A DNA stretch of 64,000 nucleotides from Pseudomonas costantinii (GTDB lineage Bacteria; Pseudomonadota; Gammaproteobacteria; Pseudomonadales; Pseudomonadaceae), in contig NZ_MDDR01000006.1 in assembly GCF_001870435.1 (NCBI RefSeq), positions 124,001 through 188,000 on the forward strand, in the 5' to 3' direction. Position numbers and translations under genes: made by a program. The notes beneath the pieces are model-generated. The model did not search any database, was not told the DNA's origin, and saw only the letters and a list, made by a program, of their open reading frames with translations. This document shows, in pieces, positions 9,329-18,952 of the stretch; position 1 is the first letter of the stretch, and every line of letters starts with the position of its first letter.

Positions 9329-10099
9329 ATGGCGCTGGCCAAACGCATCATCCCTTGCCTGGACGTCGACAACGGTCGCGTGGTCAAGGGCGTCAAGTTT
9401 GAGAACATCCGTGACGCCGGCGACCCGGTGGAAATCGCCCGTCGCTACGATGAGCAAGGTGCCGACGAGATTACCTTTCTCGACATCACCGCCAGCGTCG
9501 ACGGCCGCGACACCACGCTGCATACCGTCGAACGCATGGCCAGCCAAGTGTTTATCCCGCTGACCGTGGGCGGTGGCGTGCGCACTGTGCAAGACATTCG
9601 CAACCTGCTCAATGCCGGCGCGGACAAGGTTTCGATCAACACCGCTGCGGTGTTCAACCCGGAATTCGTCGGCGAAGCCGCGCAGCACTTTGGCTCGCAA
9701 TGCATCGTGGTCGCCATCGACGCCAAGAAAGTCTCCGGCCCGGGTGAAACCCCGCGTTGGGAGATCTTCACCCACGGCGGTCGCAAGCCGACCGGCCTGG
9801 ATGCGGTGGAGTGGGCGATGAAGATGGAGGGTTTGGGCGCCGGTGAAATCCTGCTGACCAGCATGGACCAGGACGGCATGAAAAATGGCTTCGACCTGGG
9901 CGTCACCCGCGCCATCAGCGATGCACTGGGTATTCCGGTGATCGCTTCCGGCGGCGTTGGTAACCTGCAACACTTGGCCGACGGCGTGATCGAAGGCCAC
10001 GCCAGCGCGGTGCTGGCGGCGAGTATTTTCCACTTTGGCGAATACACCGTTCCCGAGGCCAAGGCCTACATGGCGGCGCGCGGTATCGTCGTTCGCTAA
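9329..10099 (+). CDS. hisF: Imidazole glycerol phosphate synthase cyclase subunit
   Basis: (beta-alpha)8-barrel of 256 residues. It condenses PRFAR with ammonia delivered by HisH to give IGP and AICAR. Catalytic D12 ([15 protein letters not shown]) and D131 (VVAIDAKK) are present, as are the phosphate loops GGGVRT and ASGGVGN. It is the last his gene here; hisG, hisD, hisC, hisI and hisE are not in the window, as is usual in Pseudomonas, where his genes are scattered. Confidence 0.98.
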   Translation: MALAKRIIPCLDVDNGRVVKGVKFENIRDAGDPVEIARRYDEQGADEITFLDITASVDGRDTTLHTVERMASQVFIPLTVGGGVRTVQDIRNLLNAGADKVSINTAAVFNPEFVGEAAQHFGSQCIVVAIDAKKVSGPGETPRWEIFTHGGRKPTGLDAVEWAMKMEGLGAGEILLTSMDQDGMKNGFDLGVTRAISDALGIPVIASGGVGNLQHLADGVIEGHASAVLAASIFHFGEYTVPEAKAYMAARGIVVR

Positions 10100-10165
10100 A
10101 CGCTGCTGGACACCATGGCGGGCGCGCGGCACTCTCTGCGCTTGCCATGGATTCCGGTAGCCTTC

Positions 10166-10921
10166 ATGTTCAAGACCTTGTTGCTCGCCCTCGCCAGTGC
10201 CTCCGTGCTTATGGTCGGTACTGCCCACGCCGAAGAACCGTCCGAAGCCTCCCTTGTGTTGCTGACGGAAAACTTCCCGCCCTACAACATGGCGAAAAAC
10301 GGCAAGAACTTCGCTAAGGACGAGAACATCGAAGGCATCGCCGTGGACATCGTGCGCGAGACCTTCAAGCGTGCCGGTGTTTCCTACAACCTGACCCTGC
10401 GTTTTCCTTGGGAACGAATCTACAAACTCGCCCTGGAAAAACCTGGCTATGGTGTGTTCGTGATGGCGCGTTTACCGGATCGCGAAGCGTTGTTCAAATG
10501 GGTCGGCCCCATCGGTCCGGACGATTGGGTGATGCTGGCCAAGGCCGACAGCAAGATTCAACTGGACGACCTCGAGCACGCCCGCCGCTACAAGATCGGC
10601 GCCTATAAGGGCGATGCCATTGCCGAGACCCTCGAGAAGCAGGGCCTCAACCCGGTCATTGCGCTACGTGACCAGGACAATGCGCAAAAGCTGGTGGATG
10701 GCCAGATAGATTTGTGGGCGACCGGTGATCCGGCGGGCCGCTATCTGGCACGCCAAGTCGGCGTGACCCAGCTCAAGACGGTCCTGCGTTTCAACAGTGC
10801 CCAGTTGTACCTGGCCCTGAACAAAGACGTGCCGGATGAAGTGGTGACCAAGCTTCAGGCGGCACTCGATCAGTTACGGGGTGAGGGTGTTGTCGATCAA
10901 ATCATGGCTCGTTACCTCTAG
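10166..10921 (+). CDS. Periplasmic solute-binding protein, SBP_bac_3 family
   Basis: Periplasmic binding protein of 251 residues of the amino-acid-type family 3. The N-terminus MFKTLLLALASASVLMVGTAHA is a clear signal peptide cleaved after AHA. The mature protein begins with LVLLTENFPPYNMAK, the usual first strand and ligand lobe, and contains GIAVDIVRETFKRAG, then DQDNAQKLVDGQIDLWATGD. There is no adjacent permease or ATPase, so it may be an orphan subunit or a periplasmic sensor. I use the ATG at 10166 because it starts the signal peptide; the ribosome site is poor. Its last 48 bases overlap the 3' end of the convergent Vps62-related gene. Confidence 0.85.
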   Translation: MFKTLLLALASASVLMVGTAHAEEPSEASLVLLTENFPPYNMAKNGKNFAKDENIEGIAVDIVRETFKRAGVSYNLTLRFPWERIYKLALEKPGYGVFVMARLPDREALFKWVGPIGPDDWVMLAKADSKIQLDDLEHARRYKIGAYKGDAIAETLEKQGLNPVIALRDQDNAQKLVDGQIDLWATGDPAGRYLARQVGVTQLKTVLRFNSAQLYLALNKDVPDEVVTKLQAALDQLRGEGVVDQIMARYL

Positions 10922-12166
10922 CTCAGGCTCTGCTTGAGGGCGTTCTACCGGTTGATGCGCCTCATCGGCTAGTGGCTCAGCGTTTGGAGACTCGCTCATA
11001 TAAACGTGATCGCCATTGTTGTAGCAGACGGCGCCTGACACTTGGCTGCCGTCCTGGCGCAACAGGCGGTATTCACTTTGCAGAAGGTAAGCCGCAACGG
11101 CTTTCTTCGGCGGAACGTAAGTGATGATTTCCAGCGGCGAGGAATGGCTCCAGCCTTTCGCCGAGCGTTGGGTGTGTGTGAAGTCACGACCCAAGTGCGC
11201 CGAAAAATTCAACGCGAAGGCGTGTTCGCTCACAGGCCACTCGTTGCACAGGTCGATGCTGGTATTAGCTGCCAGAGCTTTGGCATGTCCTCCTATTTCG
11301 CCTTTAGTGGCGGTCCACATGAACGGCTGACTGGTCGCTTCGGTGTTATGCCCGAAGCCTGTGAAAAGGTGACGATCCATGCGCTCCAGCCGATAAGTGG
11401 GCGAAGACTGAAACTGTTCGATCGCAGTCAGTTCCGGGTCTTTTACACAGAACCACGGCAGTTCGCACACCTGGATCGTGGGGGTGGTTTCATCAAGGGT
11501 TGGGCTTTCATGCCCGGTGAGGGCGGGCGGTGGTGGCAGGTCGCTGAATTGCGCTGACAGCGTCAGGCGTAGCGAATAGACCGCAAGGCTTGGCTTGGCG
11601 TAGCTGTCACTGCCGATGAACGTGCCGGGGGCCAGGTAGAGTTCGCCAACTGATGCATCGGGAGGGGTAATCGACCAGGCGCTCAAATCGTTGGCGGAGC
11701 CGCTACCTTTATCGTTCCAGATCAGTTCGCCCGCTTGAGCCGTCACCACCAGGTCTTCTCGTACACAGCGCACAGCATGGCGCGAGGGTTTGTCGTAGTT
11801 CATGCCGTACACCAGCCCCATCGCCACATAGCCTTCTGGCGGTATCGGGCGCCAGATGGACGCGTTGCTTCGCGCGCCCGTTCCTTCATCCTGCCACACC
11901 AAGTGGTAATCGACCGGCGGACGCAGGGCCGTGCCATTGACCTTATTCGTGTCGCTGACGACTGCGACGATCTTGTCATGGTTGATATTGCGATAGTGAT
12001 CCACCGCAATATCACCCAAGGAGTAAAACGGGCTCAGTTCATCGGATGCAGTGCTCGGCCTCCAGAGGCCGACGGCTTTGTGCGCGCCGGACCCCTTGTC
12101 GTTCCACAGAGGTAGAAACTCGCTGGTAAAGCTGATGAGCAGGTCGTTGAATTGCAGAGGCTTCAT
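10874..12166 (-). CDS. Vps62-related protein, second of a tandem pair
   Basis: 430-residue protein without signal peptide or membrane helix, related to the Vps62 (PF06101-like) family. The N-terminal half has three repeats of a W-x-D-x-G-x-G motif (LWNDKGSG, LVWQDEGTG, LIWNDKGSG), each followed by a W at similar spacing (LWRP, IWRP, AWSI), which suggests a threefold beta-prism fold. The second half starts around YRLERMDRH and is rich in Ser/Thr-alternating strands (ANTSIDL, FSAHLGRDFTHTQRS), then a conserved AYLLQSEYRLLR block. The ATG at 12166 follows GGAGAG; the frame extends 10 codons upstream without support. The protein is paralogous to the next gene and transcribed in the same direction. 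Function unknown; a secreted or contact toxin is one possibility (inference). Confidence 0.75.
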   Translation of the reverse strand: MKPLQFNDLLISFTSEFLPLWNDKGSGAHKAVGLWRPSTASDELSPFYSLGDIAVDHYRNINHDKIVAVVSDTNKVNGTALRPPVDYHLVWQDEGTGARSNASIWRPIPPEGYVAMGLVYGMNYDKPSRHAVRCVREDLVVTAQAGELIWNDKGSGSANDLSAWSITPPDASVGELYLAPGTFIGSDSYAKPSLAVYSLRLTLSAQFSDLPPPPALTGHESPTLDETTPTIQVCELPWFCVKDPELTAIEQFQSSPTYRLERMDRHLFTGFGHNTEATSQPFMWTATKGEIGGHAKALAANTSIDLCNEWPVSEHAFALNFSAHLGRDFTHTQRSAKGWSHSSPLEIITYVPPKKAVAAYLLQSEYRLLRQDGSQVSGAVCYNNGDHVYMSESPNAEPLADEAHQPVERPQAEPELEVTSHDLIDNTLTP

Positions 12167-12229
12167 GGAGGGCTCTCCAGTTGATTGGAGCATCAACTAT
12201 CGAGTAGTTCGTCTGGCGCAGAGCGGTAG

Positions 12230-13522
12230 TTATATAGCGGGTGGGCGTGGGGCCTGTGTTGGCGTTTTACTTGCGCCACGTAAAGCCTGGTCGGGCAAGG
12301 GTGTACAGGTGACCGTGCACTCGCGGGTGGGTGGGTATTCGCTCCAGTACACACTGTCGCCGTCGGTGTAGCTGACGTCAGAAGCGACCTGAGTACCGTT
12401 GTGTCGCAGCAGTCGGTAGTCACTCTGGATCAGGTAAACCGCCACAGCTTTGTTTGCCGGGACTGCGGCGGCAATTTCGAACGCGGTTGACGTGGTCCAT
12501 CCATTCGACGACGTTTCGGTATGCGTCAGGCTCTTGCTCAACTTGGCTGAGAATTTTATCGAGGAGCCTAACAGTGAAAACTGCCATTCTCCGCCGACTT
12601 CGATCGCGGTGGTGTTGGTGAGGGTCGTCGAATTTGCGCCGTTTTCTCCTCGGGTGGCAGTCCATTTAAAGGTCTGGTTAACCGAAGTCTGGTTATGCCC
12701 GAACCCGACCAACACGTACCGGTCCGAGCGCTCCAACCGATAGGTGGGCGATGTGCGCAACTGTTCGATCGGGTGCAAATTAGGGTCTTTTACCGTAAAC
12801 CAGGCAATCTCGCAGGTGTGTGTGAGGTGGGCGGCCTCGAACGGCGAGGGTTGCCGATAGCCAGGGAGTGCGGGGGCGGGTGGTGCGTTGCTGACAGTCT
12901 GTTGTATCTGCATGCGCAATGAGTAAGCGGCAATATGGGTTGTGGGCTTGGTGTAACTGTCGGCACCCACAAACGTACCTGCCGAAAAATACGCTTCCCC
13001 TGAAGCGGCGCCTGGCGGGGCAATGTTCCAGGCGCTGAAGTCCTTGAGGGCACCGCTGCCTTTGTCGTTCCAGACCAGATCGCTGATGTAGGAAGCGATG
13101 ACCAAGTCAGCTCTGACACAGCGGATGGCATTGCGCGACGGCTTGTCATGACCGATGCCGCACACCAGACCAAGCGCGACGTACCCTTGGGGCGGAATAG
13201 GGCGCCATATGGAGCCGTCGGCATAGGCGTTTGAGCCTGAGTCTTTCCACACAAGGTCGTATTCAACGGGCGCACTGAGAGCCCTTTGCAGCCCGACAAC
13301 GTGTGTTTCGCTGACAACAGCGACAATACGGTGTTTGTTGACGTTGTCGTAGCCGCCAACCACCAAGTCCCCGAGGGGGAAAAAGTCATTGAGAAAGTCT
13401 GAGGACGGGACGGGGCGCCAGAAACTGACCGGGTTTTCACTGCCCGCGCCTTTGTCGTTCCAGAGCGGGCTGAACTCGGTGGTGAAGTTGATCAGTAGGT
13501 TTGAATAGCGGATTGATTCCAT
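12230..13522 (-). CDS. Vps62-related protein, first of a tandem pair
   Basis: 430-residue paralogue of the downstream gene with the same architecture: three repeats of the LWNDKGAG / LVWKDSGSN / LVWNDKGSG type in the first 190 residues, then a hinge (PAPALPGYRQPSPFE), the block YRLERSDRYVLVGFGHNQT, and a Ser/Thr-rich strand region (TTLTNTTAIEVGG, FSAKLSKSLTHTETSSNGW) ending with AVYLIQSDYRLLRHNGTQVAS. The C-terminal tail (PTRECTVTCTPLPDQ onward) is unrelated between the paralogues and looks disordered. The ATG at 13522 follows AGGA at 11 bases. The 63-base gap to the next gene suggests an operon. No signal peptide, so export would need a non-Sec route or lysis. Function not known from the sequence. 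Confidence 0.75.
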   Translation of the reverse strand: MESIRYSNLLINFTTEFSPLWNDKGAGSENPVSFWRPVPSSDFLNDFFPLGDLVVGGYDNVNKHRIVAVVSETHVVGLQRALSAPVEYDLVWKDSGSNAYADGSIWRPIPPQGYVALGLVCGIGHDKPSRNAIRCVRADLVIASYISDLVWNDKGSGALKDFSAWNIAPPGAASGEAYFSAGTFVGADSYTKPTTHIAAYSLRMQIQQTVSNAPPAPALPGYRQPSPFEAAHLTHTCEIAWFTVKDPNLHPIEQLRTSPTYRLERSDRYVLVGFGHNQTSVNQTFKWTATRGENGANSTTLTNTTAIEVGGEWQFSLLGSSIKFSAKLSKSLTHTETSSNGWTTSTAFEIAAAVPANKAVAVYLIQSDYRLLRHNGTQVASDVSYTDGDSVYWSEYPPTRECTVTCTPLPDQALRGASKTPTQAPRPPAI

Positions 13523-13593
13523 GGCAAAGCGAGTCCTGAATGGGTGAACCGTAAGGGCCAACTATTCAGGAACGTGCGTGCCGAGAAGGGTAT

Positions 13594-14379
13594 TTATCTA
13601 GGCACCGGGAAATACGTGCCGTTTTTCCCATGTCCAGCCATCGCCTGGTTACTGCGCACGCTGATCATCAACTTGATATCAATCCAGTCGATGCCCTGGG
13701 CCTTGAGCTTGGGCAGTTCGCGCTCAAGCACCGCCAGGGTTTGCGGGTAAGGGTGGCCGATCATCACCACCGAGCCTTGTTTATGGGCCAGCTTGATTGC
13801 GGTTTGCAGCTGCGTGGTAATTGCACCTTCAGTGCGTTCGTCATCGAGGAACACATCCCGCGAGACATGGGCCAAACCAATCTTCTGCGCCTCGGCGGCC
13901 GCGACGGTTTGCGCGCTGGTGCGGCTGTCGACAAAGAACTTGTTACGCCGTTGCAGTTCAGCCATCAACCAGGCCATCGCCGCCGGTTGCGCGGTCATGC
14001 GGCTGCCCATGTGGTTGTTGATGCCTGCGGTGTAGGGCACAGCCTTGAAGGCGGCGTCCAAGCGTTTGCCGAGTTCTTCGATAGGCAGGTCGGGGTGCCA
14101 GGCGAAGGGGCCAGTGGCCGGGTCCATGGGCATGTGCAGGATGACGATTTTGCCGGCCTTGTGCGCTTCACGCGCGAATTCGGCGGCGTGGGGCGTGTCG
14201 GGCATGATTGCCGTGGTCACCGGCCCAGGCAGGGCCAGCACACGACGGTCCCTGGGCAGGTTTTGCCCCAGGTCGTCGATGATGAGGGTCAGGTAGGCTT
14301 TGTGAGGCTCATCGGCAGGGGCCGCTTGGGCGACCCCTGCCAGGCTGAGCAGCGCAGCGATGATCAGTGCAAAACGCAT
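13594..14379 (-). CDS. yibQ: Divergent polysaccharide deacetylase family protein
   Basis: Periplasmic protein of 261 residues with signal peptide MRFALIIAALLSLAGVAQA. It matches the YibQ/DUF610 divergent polysaccharide deacetylase family: LTLIIDDLGQNLPRDRRVLALP, then LHMPMDP, GINNHMGSRMT (about 130-140), FFVDSRTSA and MIGHPYPQTL. The family keeps NodB-like Asp/His positions but its substrate is not established. It lies one base downstream of ctpA, in the gpmI-envC-ctpA-yibQ cluster, which is conserved in pseudomonads and points to cell-envelope function. Confidence 0.88.
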   Translation of the reverse strand: MRFALIIAALLSLAGVAQAAPADEPHKAYLTLIIDDLGQNLPRDRRVLALPGPVTTAIMPDTPHAAEFAREAHKAGKIVILHMPMDPATGPFAWHPDLPIEELGKRLDAAFKAVPYTAGINNHMGSRMTAQPAAMAWLMAELQRRNKFFVDSRTSAQTVAAAEAQKIGLAHVSRDVFLDDERTEGAITTQLQTAIKLAHKQGSVVMIGHPYPQTLAVLERELPKLKAQGIDWIDIKLMISVRSNQAMAGHGKNGTYFPVPR

Positions 14380-14380
14380 A

Positions 14381-15697
14381 TCAACGGCTGCGGGTGATGC
14401 TCAGGCCTTTGAGCAGGCTCAGCGCCTGGGCCAGTTGGTAGTCATCGTCCTGCGGCATCGGCTTGGCTTTGGTGCTGCTGCCGGACGGCTGGTCGGCGCC
14501 GCCGTTGCCATTGCCCAAGTGACCTTGCAGGTCAGCTTCCTTGTAGTACTCGCTGTCGGCCTCGTTGGTGATCTTGGCCTTGCGCACTTCGATGTCCGGG
14601 ACGATGCCCTGGGCCTGGATCGAGCGACCGTTTGGCGTGTAGTAGAGCGCCGTGGTGATCTTCAACGCGCGGTCGTTGTTCAGCGGCAACACGGTTTGCA
14701 CCGAGCCTTTGCCGAAGCTGGTGGTACCCATCAGCACGCCACGTTTTTGGTCTTGCAGGGCGCCGGCGACGATTTCTGACGCCGAGGCGCTGCCGCCGTT
14801 GATCAGCACGGCCAGTGGTACGCCTTCGCTCAGGTCATTGCCAGTGGCCGAGAAGCGCAACTCGGAGTTGGCGATACGGCCTTTGGTGTAGACGATCAGG
14901 CCTTTGGTGATGAAGTGGTCGACCACTTCCACCGCCGCCTGCAGCACGCCGCCTGGGTTGTTACGCAGGTCGAGCACGATGCCGTTGAGCTTCTTGCCGT
15001 TGTCTTTGCGCAGCTTGGCCAGGGCCTTGGCTACTTCGTCGCCGGTCTTGACCTGGAACTGGGTGATACGGATGTAGCCGTAGCCTGACTCAAGCAATTG
15101 GCTCTTCACGCTTTTGACAGTGATGGTCGCGCGCGCCAAGGTCACGTCAAACGGGGTGCCGCCGTCGCGTACCAGGGTCAGGGTGATTTTCTGGCCGAGC
15201 TTGCCGCGCATCTTGTCGACGGCTTCGGTCATGGTCTGGCCGCGGGTCGGCTGGCCGTTGATCTTCACGATCAAGTCGCCGGCCTGGATACCGGCCTTGG
15301 ACGCCGGAGTGTCGTCGATTGGCGAAACTACTTTGATCTGGCCGTCTTCGGAGCCCACTTCGATGCCCAGGCCACCGAACTCACCGCTGGTGCTTTCCTG
15401 CAGTTCGGCAAAATCTTCCGGGCCCAGGTAGGCGGAGTGCGGGTCGAGGTTGCTGAGCATGCCCTTGATGGCATTTTCCAGCAGGGTCTTGTCGTCTACG
15501 GGTTCGACATAGGCAGCCTTGATCCTGTCCATGACCTCGGCAAAGGTGCGCAGCTCGTCCAGCGGCAGCGGCGCCTTGGTGGTCGCGGCCGTGGCGGCGG
15601 GTGCAGCCACAGCGGCCTGGTCGGCAAAAGCCAGAGGCGCGCCGATCACCAGGGCGATCGTCAGGGCCAGCGAAGTGAGGCGGGACAAATGCAGCAT
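14381..15697 (-). CDS. ctpA: S41 family C-terminal processing peptidase CtpA
   Basis: Secreted serine protease of 438 residues with signal peptide (cleavage near AFADQA). A PDZ domain (FGGLGIEVGSEDGQIKVVSPIDDTPASKAGIQ, about 105-185) is followed by the S41 catalytic domain with the nucleophile Ser in NGGSASASEIVAGA and the general-base Lys in TTSFGKGSVQ. In P. aeruginosa, CtpA with its lipoprotein partner LbcA degrades peptidoglycan hydrolases; the neighbour envC encodes a hydrolase activator, so the cluster links hydrolase activation and turnover. A disordered tail (NGNGGADQPSGSSTKAKP) follows the catalytic domain. Confidence 0.95.
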   Translation of the reverse strand: MLHLSRLTSLALTIALVIGAPLAFADQAAVAAPAATAATTKAPLPLDELRTFAEVMDRIKAAYVEPVDDKTLLENAIKGMLSNLDPHSAYLGPEDFAELQESTSGEFGGLGIEVGSEDGQIKVVSPIDDTPASKAGIQAGDLIVKINGQPTRGQTMTEAVDKMRGKLGQKITLTLVRDGGTPFDVTLARATITVKSVKSQLLESGYGYIRITQFQVKTGDEVAKALAKLRKDNGKKLNGIVLDLRNNPGGVLQAAVEVVDHFITKGLIVYTKGRIANSELRFSATGNDLSEGVPLAVLINGGSASASEIVAGALQDQKRGVLMGTTSFGKGSVQTVLPLNNDRALKITTALYYTPNGRSIQAQGIVPDIEVRKAKITNEADSEYYKEADLQGHLGNGNGGADQPSGSSTKAKPMPQDDDYQLAQALSLLKGLSITRSR

Positions 15698-15727
15698 GTC
15701 GAACGAACTCCTAATGTAGATGCGACC

Positions 15728-17023
15728 CTATCCTTGGGAACGGCACCATTGTGCGGGATCGCTCGGGCGACCCTGCTGACGAATAGCGAAGTACAGCGCC
15801 GGAGTGTCCTGGCCACCACTGTTACCGACAGTGGAGATGGATTCACCGGCTTTTACAACATCACCTGCCGACTTGAGTAAAGTCTGATTGTGGCCGTAAA
15901 GGCTCAAATAGCCATTACCGTGGTCAAGAATCACCAACAAACCGGCACCGCGCAGCCAATCAGCAAACACCACACGCCCGCCGTGAACGGCGTGGACCTG
16001 GCTGCCGGCGGCGGCGCTGATCATCACCCCATCCCACTTGGCGCGGGTGTCATCGCCACGGGTTTCACCAAAGCGTGCCAGCAGTCGACCATCAACTGGC
16101 CATGGAAGTTTGCCGCGAGCTGAAGCAAAAGGGCCGCCGAACGACTCGCCACTGCTGGAAACCAGTGGGCCAGGGGCTGCATGCGCCGGTTTACGGGGCG
16201 CCGGGGCGTCGGTGGTGGCTGCCAGTTCGGCCTCACGCTGGCGCTTTTTTTCGGCTTCCTGCTGGGCGACCAGCGCTTTTTGCCGCGCTTCTTCGGCCTC
16301 ACGTGCCTGGCGGGCCAGGGTTTCTTCGATGGTTTTGAGGACTTTGCCCAGGTCGGCCTGGTCCTGCTCGCGGGCCTGGAGTTTGGCGTCACGGGCTTTC
16401 ACGTCGTTATTGAGCTTGGCCAGGGCCAACTGGCGGTCCTTACGCACCGTGTCCAACTGGTCGCGCTGGGCGTCAAGGTTGCTTTTCTGGTCGAGCAACT
16501 GTGACTGCTGGTCGGCAATTTCTTGCTCGACATTGGCCAGTTGCCGCAGGGTTTCGTTAAAACCCTTTAGTTGCGCCAGGCGTGCCTTGCTCAGGTAGTC
16601 GTAGTAGGTGAGGGTGCGGGCGAATTTTTCCGGGTTCTGCTGGTTGAGCAGCAGCTTGAGGTATTCCTGGCGGCCGCTCTGGTAGGCGGCGCGAGCCTGA
16701 ATTGCGATCAGGCGTTGCTGTTCAACGCGGGCGCTCTGGAGTTTTTTTTTCTCAGCGTCGAGTCGCTCCAGTTCCGACTCGCTCTTCTTTAATTCTTTTT
16801 GCAGCTCCTGGACCTGCTTCTCCAGCTTGCCCATCTCGGTTTCCGTGCCGCGCAGGTCTTTCTGCACCCCGGATTTCTCTTCCTGGAGCTTGCCGAGCAG
16901 TTTTTTCAGCTCGGTAATGTCCTGACGCGTAGCGTCCAACTGTTGTTGGGTTTGCGCGCGCTCATCGGCAAAAGCCGGTTGGAGCAGGCAGACAAGAGCG
17001 AGGGTAATCAAGGCGCGAAGCAT
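15728..17023 (-). CDS. envC: Murein hydrolase activator EnvC
   Basis: Periplasmic protein of 431 residues: signal peptide MLRALITLALVCLLQPAFA, a long coiled coil (about 20-270) and a C-terminal LytM/M23 domain. The LytM zinc site is degenerate: the first-ligand segment reads KWDGVMIS instead of HxGxD, and the LHF/LHFE position is LYF. Loss of metal ligands is the hallmark of EnvC-type activators, which stimulate amidases at the septum rather than cutting peptidoglycan. The ATG at 17023 starts the signal peptide; a longer open frame upstream to 17092 has no signal character. Downstream of gpmI and upstream of ctpA. Confidence 0.92.
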   Translation of the reverse strand: MLRALITLALVCLLQPAFADERAQTQQQLDATRQDITELKKLLGKLQEEKSGVQKDLRGTETEMGKLEKQVQELQKELKKSESELERLDAEKKKLQSARVEQQRLIAIQARAAYQSGRQEYLKLLLNQQNPEKFARTLTYYDYLSKARLAQLKGFNETLRQLANVEQEIADQQSQLLDQKSNLDAQRDQLDTVRKDRQLALAKLNNDVKARDAKLQAREQDQADLGKVLKTIEETLARQAREAEEARQKALVAQQEAEKKRQREAELAATTDAPAPRKPAHAAPGPLVSSSGESFGGPFASARGKLPWPVDGRLLARFGETRGDDTRAKWDGVMISAAAGSQVHAVHGGRVVFADWLRGAGLLVILDHGNGYLSLYGHNQTLLKSAGDVVKAGESISTVGNSGGQDTPALYFAIRQQGRPSDPAQWCRSQG

Positions 17024-17135
17024 AGAGGCGGGCGACACCAGGGAAAGGGACGGCCTAGTATGCCCGCCAAGCGCGGCAAAAAAAACGCCCAATTCGGGCG
17101 GAGGAGCAAGATAGGTGCCGAGTGGTGGGCATATT

Positions 17136-17270
17136 GATCGTTCCCACGCTCTGCGTGGGAATGCATCGCGTGACGCTCTGCGTCACCAATGCGCAGAATT
17201 CGGGCTTGGTATTGCAAGTGGGACGCAGAGCGTCCCCGGCGGCATTCCCACGCAGAGCGTGGGAACGATC
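17136..17270. repeat. Long inverted-repeat element (type A), copy 2
   Basis: Same element as at 6793, between gpmI and envC on the minus strand. Outer arms TTCCCACGCTCTGCGTGGGAATGC and complement; inner arms around GACGCTCTGCGTC and GACGCAGAGCGTC. It begins right after the gpmI stop. Confidence 0.88.
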
Positions 17271-17275
17271 AGCGG

Positions 17276-18802
17276 TTACACCAGAATCGAAGTGCCAGTC
17301 ATCTCGGCCGGCTTCTCCAGGCCCATCAGTTTCAGCATGGTCGGCGCCACATCCGCCAGCACGCCACCTTTACGCACTTTCAGGTCGCGCTTGCCGACAT
17401 AGATGAACGGCACCGGCTCGGTGGTGTGGGCCGTGTGGGCTTGGCCGGTGGATTCGTCGGACATCTGCTCGCAGTTGCCGTGGTCAGCGGTGATCAGCGC
17501 TTCGCCGCCGACTTTTTCCAGGGCGTCGACGATGCGGCCGACGCACAGGTCCAAGCATTCCACGGCCTTGATTGCCGCTTCCAGATTGCCGCTATGGCCG
17601 ACCATGTCGCCGTTGGCGTAGTTGACCACGATCACGTCATAACGCTGATTGTCGATGGCGTCGACGATCTTGTCGGTCACTTCCGGCGCGCTCATTTCCG
17701 GCTGCAGGTCGTAGGTGGCGACTTTTGGCGACGGGATGAGGATGCGCTCTTCCCCTGGGAACGGTTCTTCACGCCCGCCGGAGAAGAAGAAGGTGACGTG
17801 GGCATATTTCTCGGTTTCGGCGATGCGCAGCTGGGTCTTGCCGTTTTTTGCCAAGTAGTCGCCCAGCACGTTTTCCAGGCTGCCCGGGGCGAAAGCCGAC
17901 GGGGCCGGGATGTTGGCGGCGTATTGGGTGAGCATCACGAACTCGACCTTCGGCTGGCGTGCGCGTTCGAAGTCCTTGAAGCCGGCATCAACGAACACAT
18001 GGCTCAACTCGCGGGCACGGTCGGCGCGGAAGTTCATGAACACCACGGCGTCGCCGTCTTCCACTTTCACCGGCTCGCCGAGGGTGGTGGCTTTGACGAA
18101 TTCATCGCTCTCGCCACGGGCGTAGGCGGCTTCGAGGCCTTCCTGGGCGGTGGCGGCGTTGAATTCGGCCTGGCCGTTGACGATCAGGTTGTAAGCCTGG
18201 GACACACGGTCCCAGCGGTTGTCACGGTCCATGGCGAAGTAGCGGCCTACCAGGCTGGCGATGCGGCCTTTGCCCAGGGCTGCGAAGGTGGCGTCGAGCA
18301 GTTCGATGGACGATTGCGCGCTTTTCGGTGGGGTGTCGCGGCCGTCGAGGAAGGCGTGCAGGTAGATCTTGTCGGCGCCGCGCTTGAAGGCCAGTTCGGC
18401 CATGGCGACCAGGTGGTCCTGGTGGCTGTGTACACCACCATCGGACAGCAGGCCCATGAAGTGCACGGCCTTGCCGGCGGCGACTGCTTTATCTACCGCC
18501 GCGCAAATGGTCGGATTCTCGAAGAACTCGCCGTCACGGATCGATTTGGTGACACGGGTGAAGTCCTGATAGACCACTCGTCCGGCGCCAAGATTCATGT
18601 GGCCGACTTCCGAGTTGCCCATCTGGCCGTCCGGCAGGCCGACGTCCATGCCGGAGCCGGAGATCAAACCGTTAGGCACGGTGGCGGTCAGGCGGTCCAG
18701 TACAGGCTTGTTGGCCGAGTACACGGCGTTGTCGTGGTGGCTTTCACTGTGTCCGAAGCCATCGAGAATTATCAGGACCAAAGGTTTAGGCGTAGTAGTC
18801 AT
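17276..18802 (-). CDS. gpmI: 2,3-bisphosphoglycerate-independent phosphoglycerate mutase
   Basis: Manganese-dependent glycolytic mutase of 508 residues that interconverts 3- and 2-phosphoglycerate. The catalytic Ser64 is in [15 protein letters not shown], and the alkaline-phosphatase-type metal sites are in [11 protein letters not shown] (D14), [13 protein letters not shown] and [11 protein letters not shown] with the final HTTEPVPF. The length is typical. First gene of gpmI-envC-ctpA-yibQ, divergent from the rhodanese-grxC-secB cluster. Confidence 0.98.
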   Translation of the reverse strand: MTTTPKPLVLIILDGFGHSESHHDNAVYSANKPVLDRLTATVPNGLISGSGMDVGLPDGQMGNSEVGHMNLGAGRVVYQDFTRVTKSIRDGEFFENPTICAAVDKAVAAGKAVHFMGLLSDGGVHSHQDHLVAMAELAFKRGADKIYLHAFLDGRDTPPKSAQSSIELLDATFAALGKGRIASLVGRYFAMDRDNRWDRVSQAYNLIVNGQAEFNAATAQEGLEAAYARGESDEFVKATTLGEPVKVEDGDAVVFMNFRADRARELSHVFVDAGFKDFERARQPKVEFVMLTQYAANIPAPSAFAPGSLENVLGDYLAKNGKTQLRIAETEKYAHVTFFFSGGREEPFPGEERILIPSPKVATYDLQPEMSAPEVTDKIVDAIDNQRYDVIVVNYANGDMVGHSGNLEAAIKAVECLDLCVGRIVDALEKVGGEALITADHGNCEQMSDESTGQAHTAHTTEPVPFIYVGKRDLKVRKGGVLADVAPTMLKLMGLEKPAEMTGTSILV

Positions 18803-18892
18803 AGATCCTCTCGCGGCGCTAATAAGGAAGACAATTGAAAAGGGAGTGGCAGTTTAAAGCGAAGTTCCGACCACGTCACCGCTTTACGGGGG

Positions 18893-18920
18893 TTGGCCGC
18901 CCCCGGCGGCTGTGTATACT
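18893..18920 (+). promoter_or_regulatory. Candidate sigma-70 promoter for the rhodanese-grxC-secB cluster
   Basis: TTGGCC and TATACT separated by 16 bases, with the -10 ending 32 bases before the rhodanese ATG. It lies in the divergent gap with gpmI. Confidence 0.5.
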
Positions 18921-18952
18921 TACCGCCATTTTAACGCCCTGGAACCTCCTTG

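Noticed and set aside
7417-9408. Long minus-strand open frame opposite hisB-hisH-hisA
   Set aside because: It crosses several real genes and gene boundaries and shows no domain; an effect of high-GC third positions.
17189-18838. Long plus-strand open frame opposite gpmI
   Set aside because: Its product is low-complexity (Val/Gly/His-rich) and mirrors the codon bias of gpmI, which has full catalytic motifs on the other strand.
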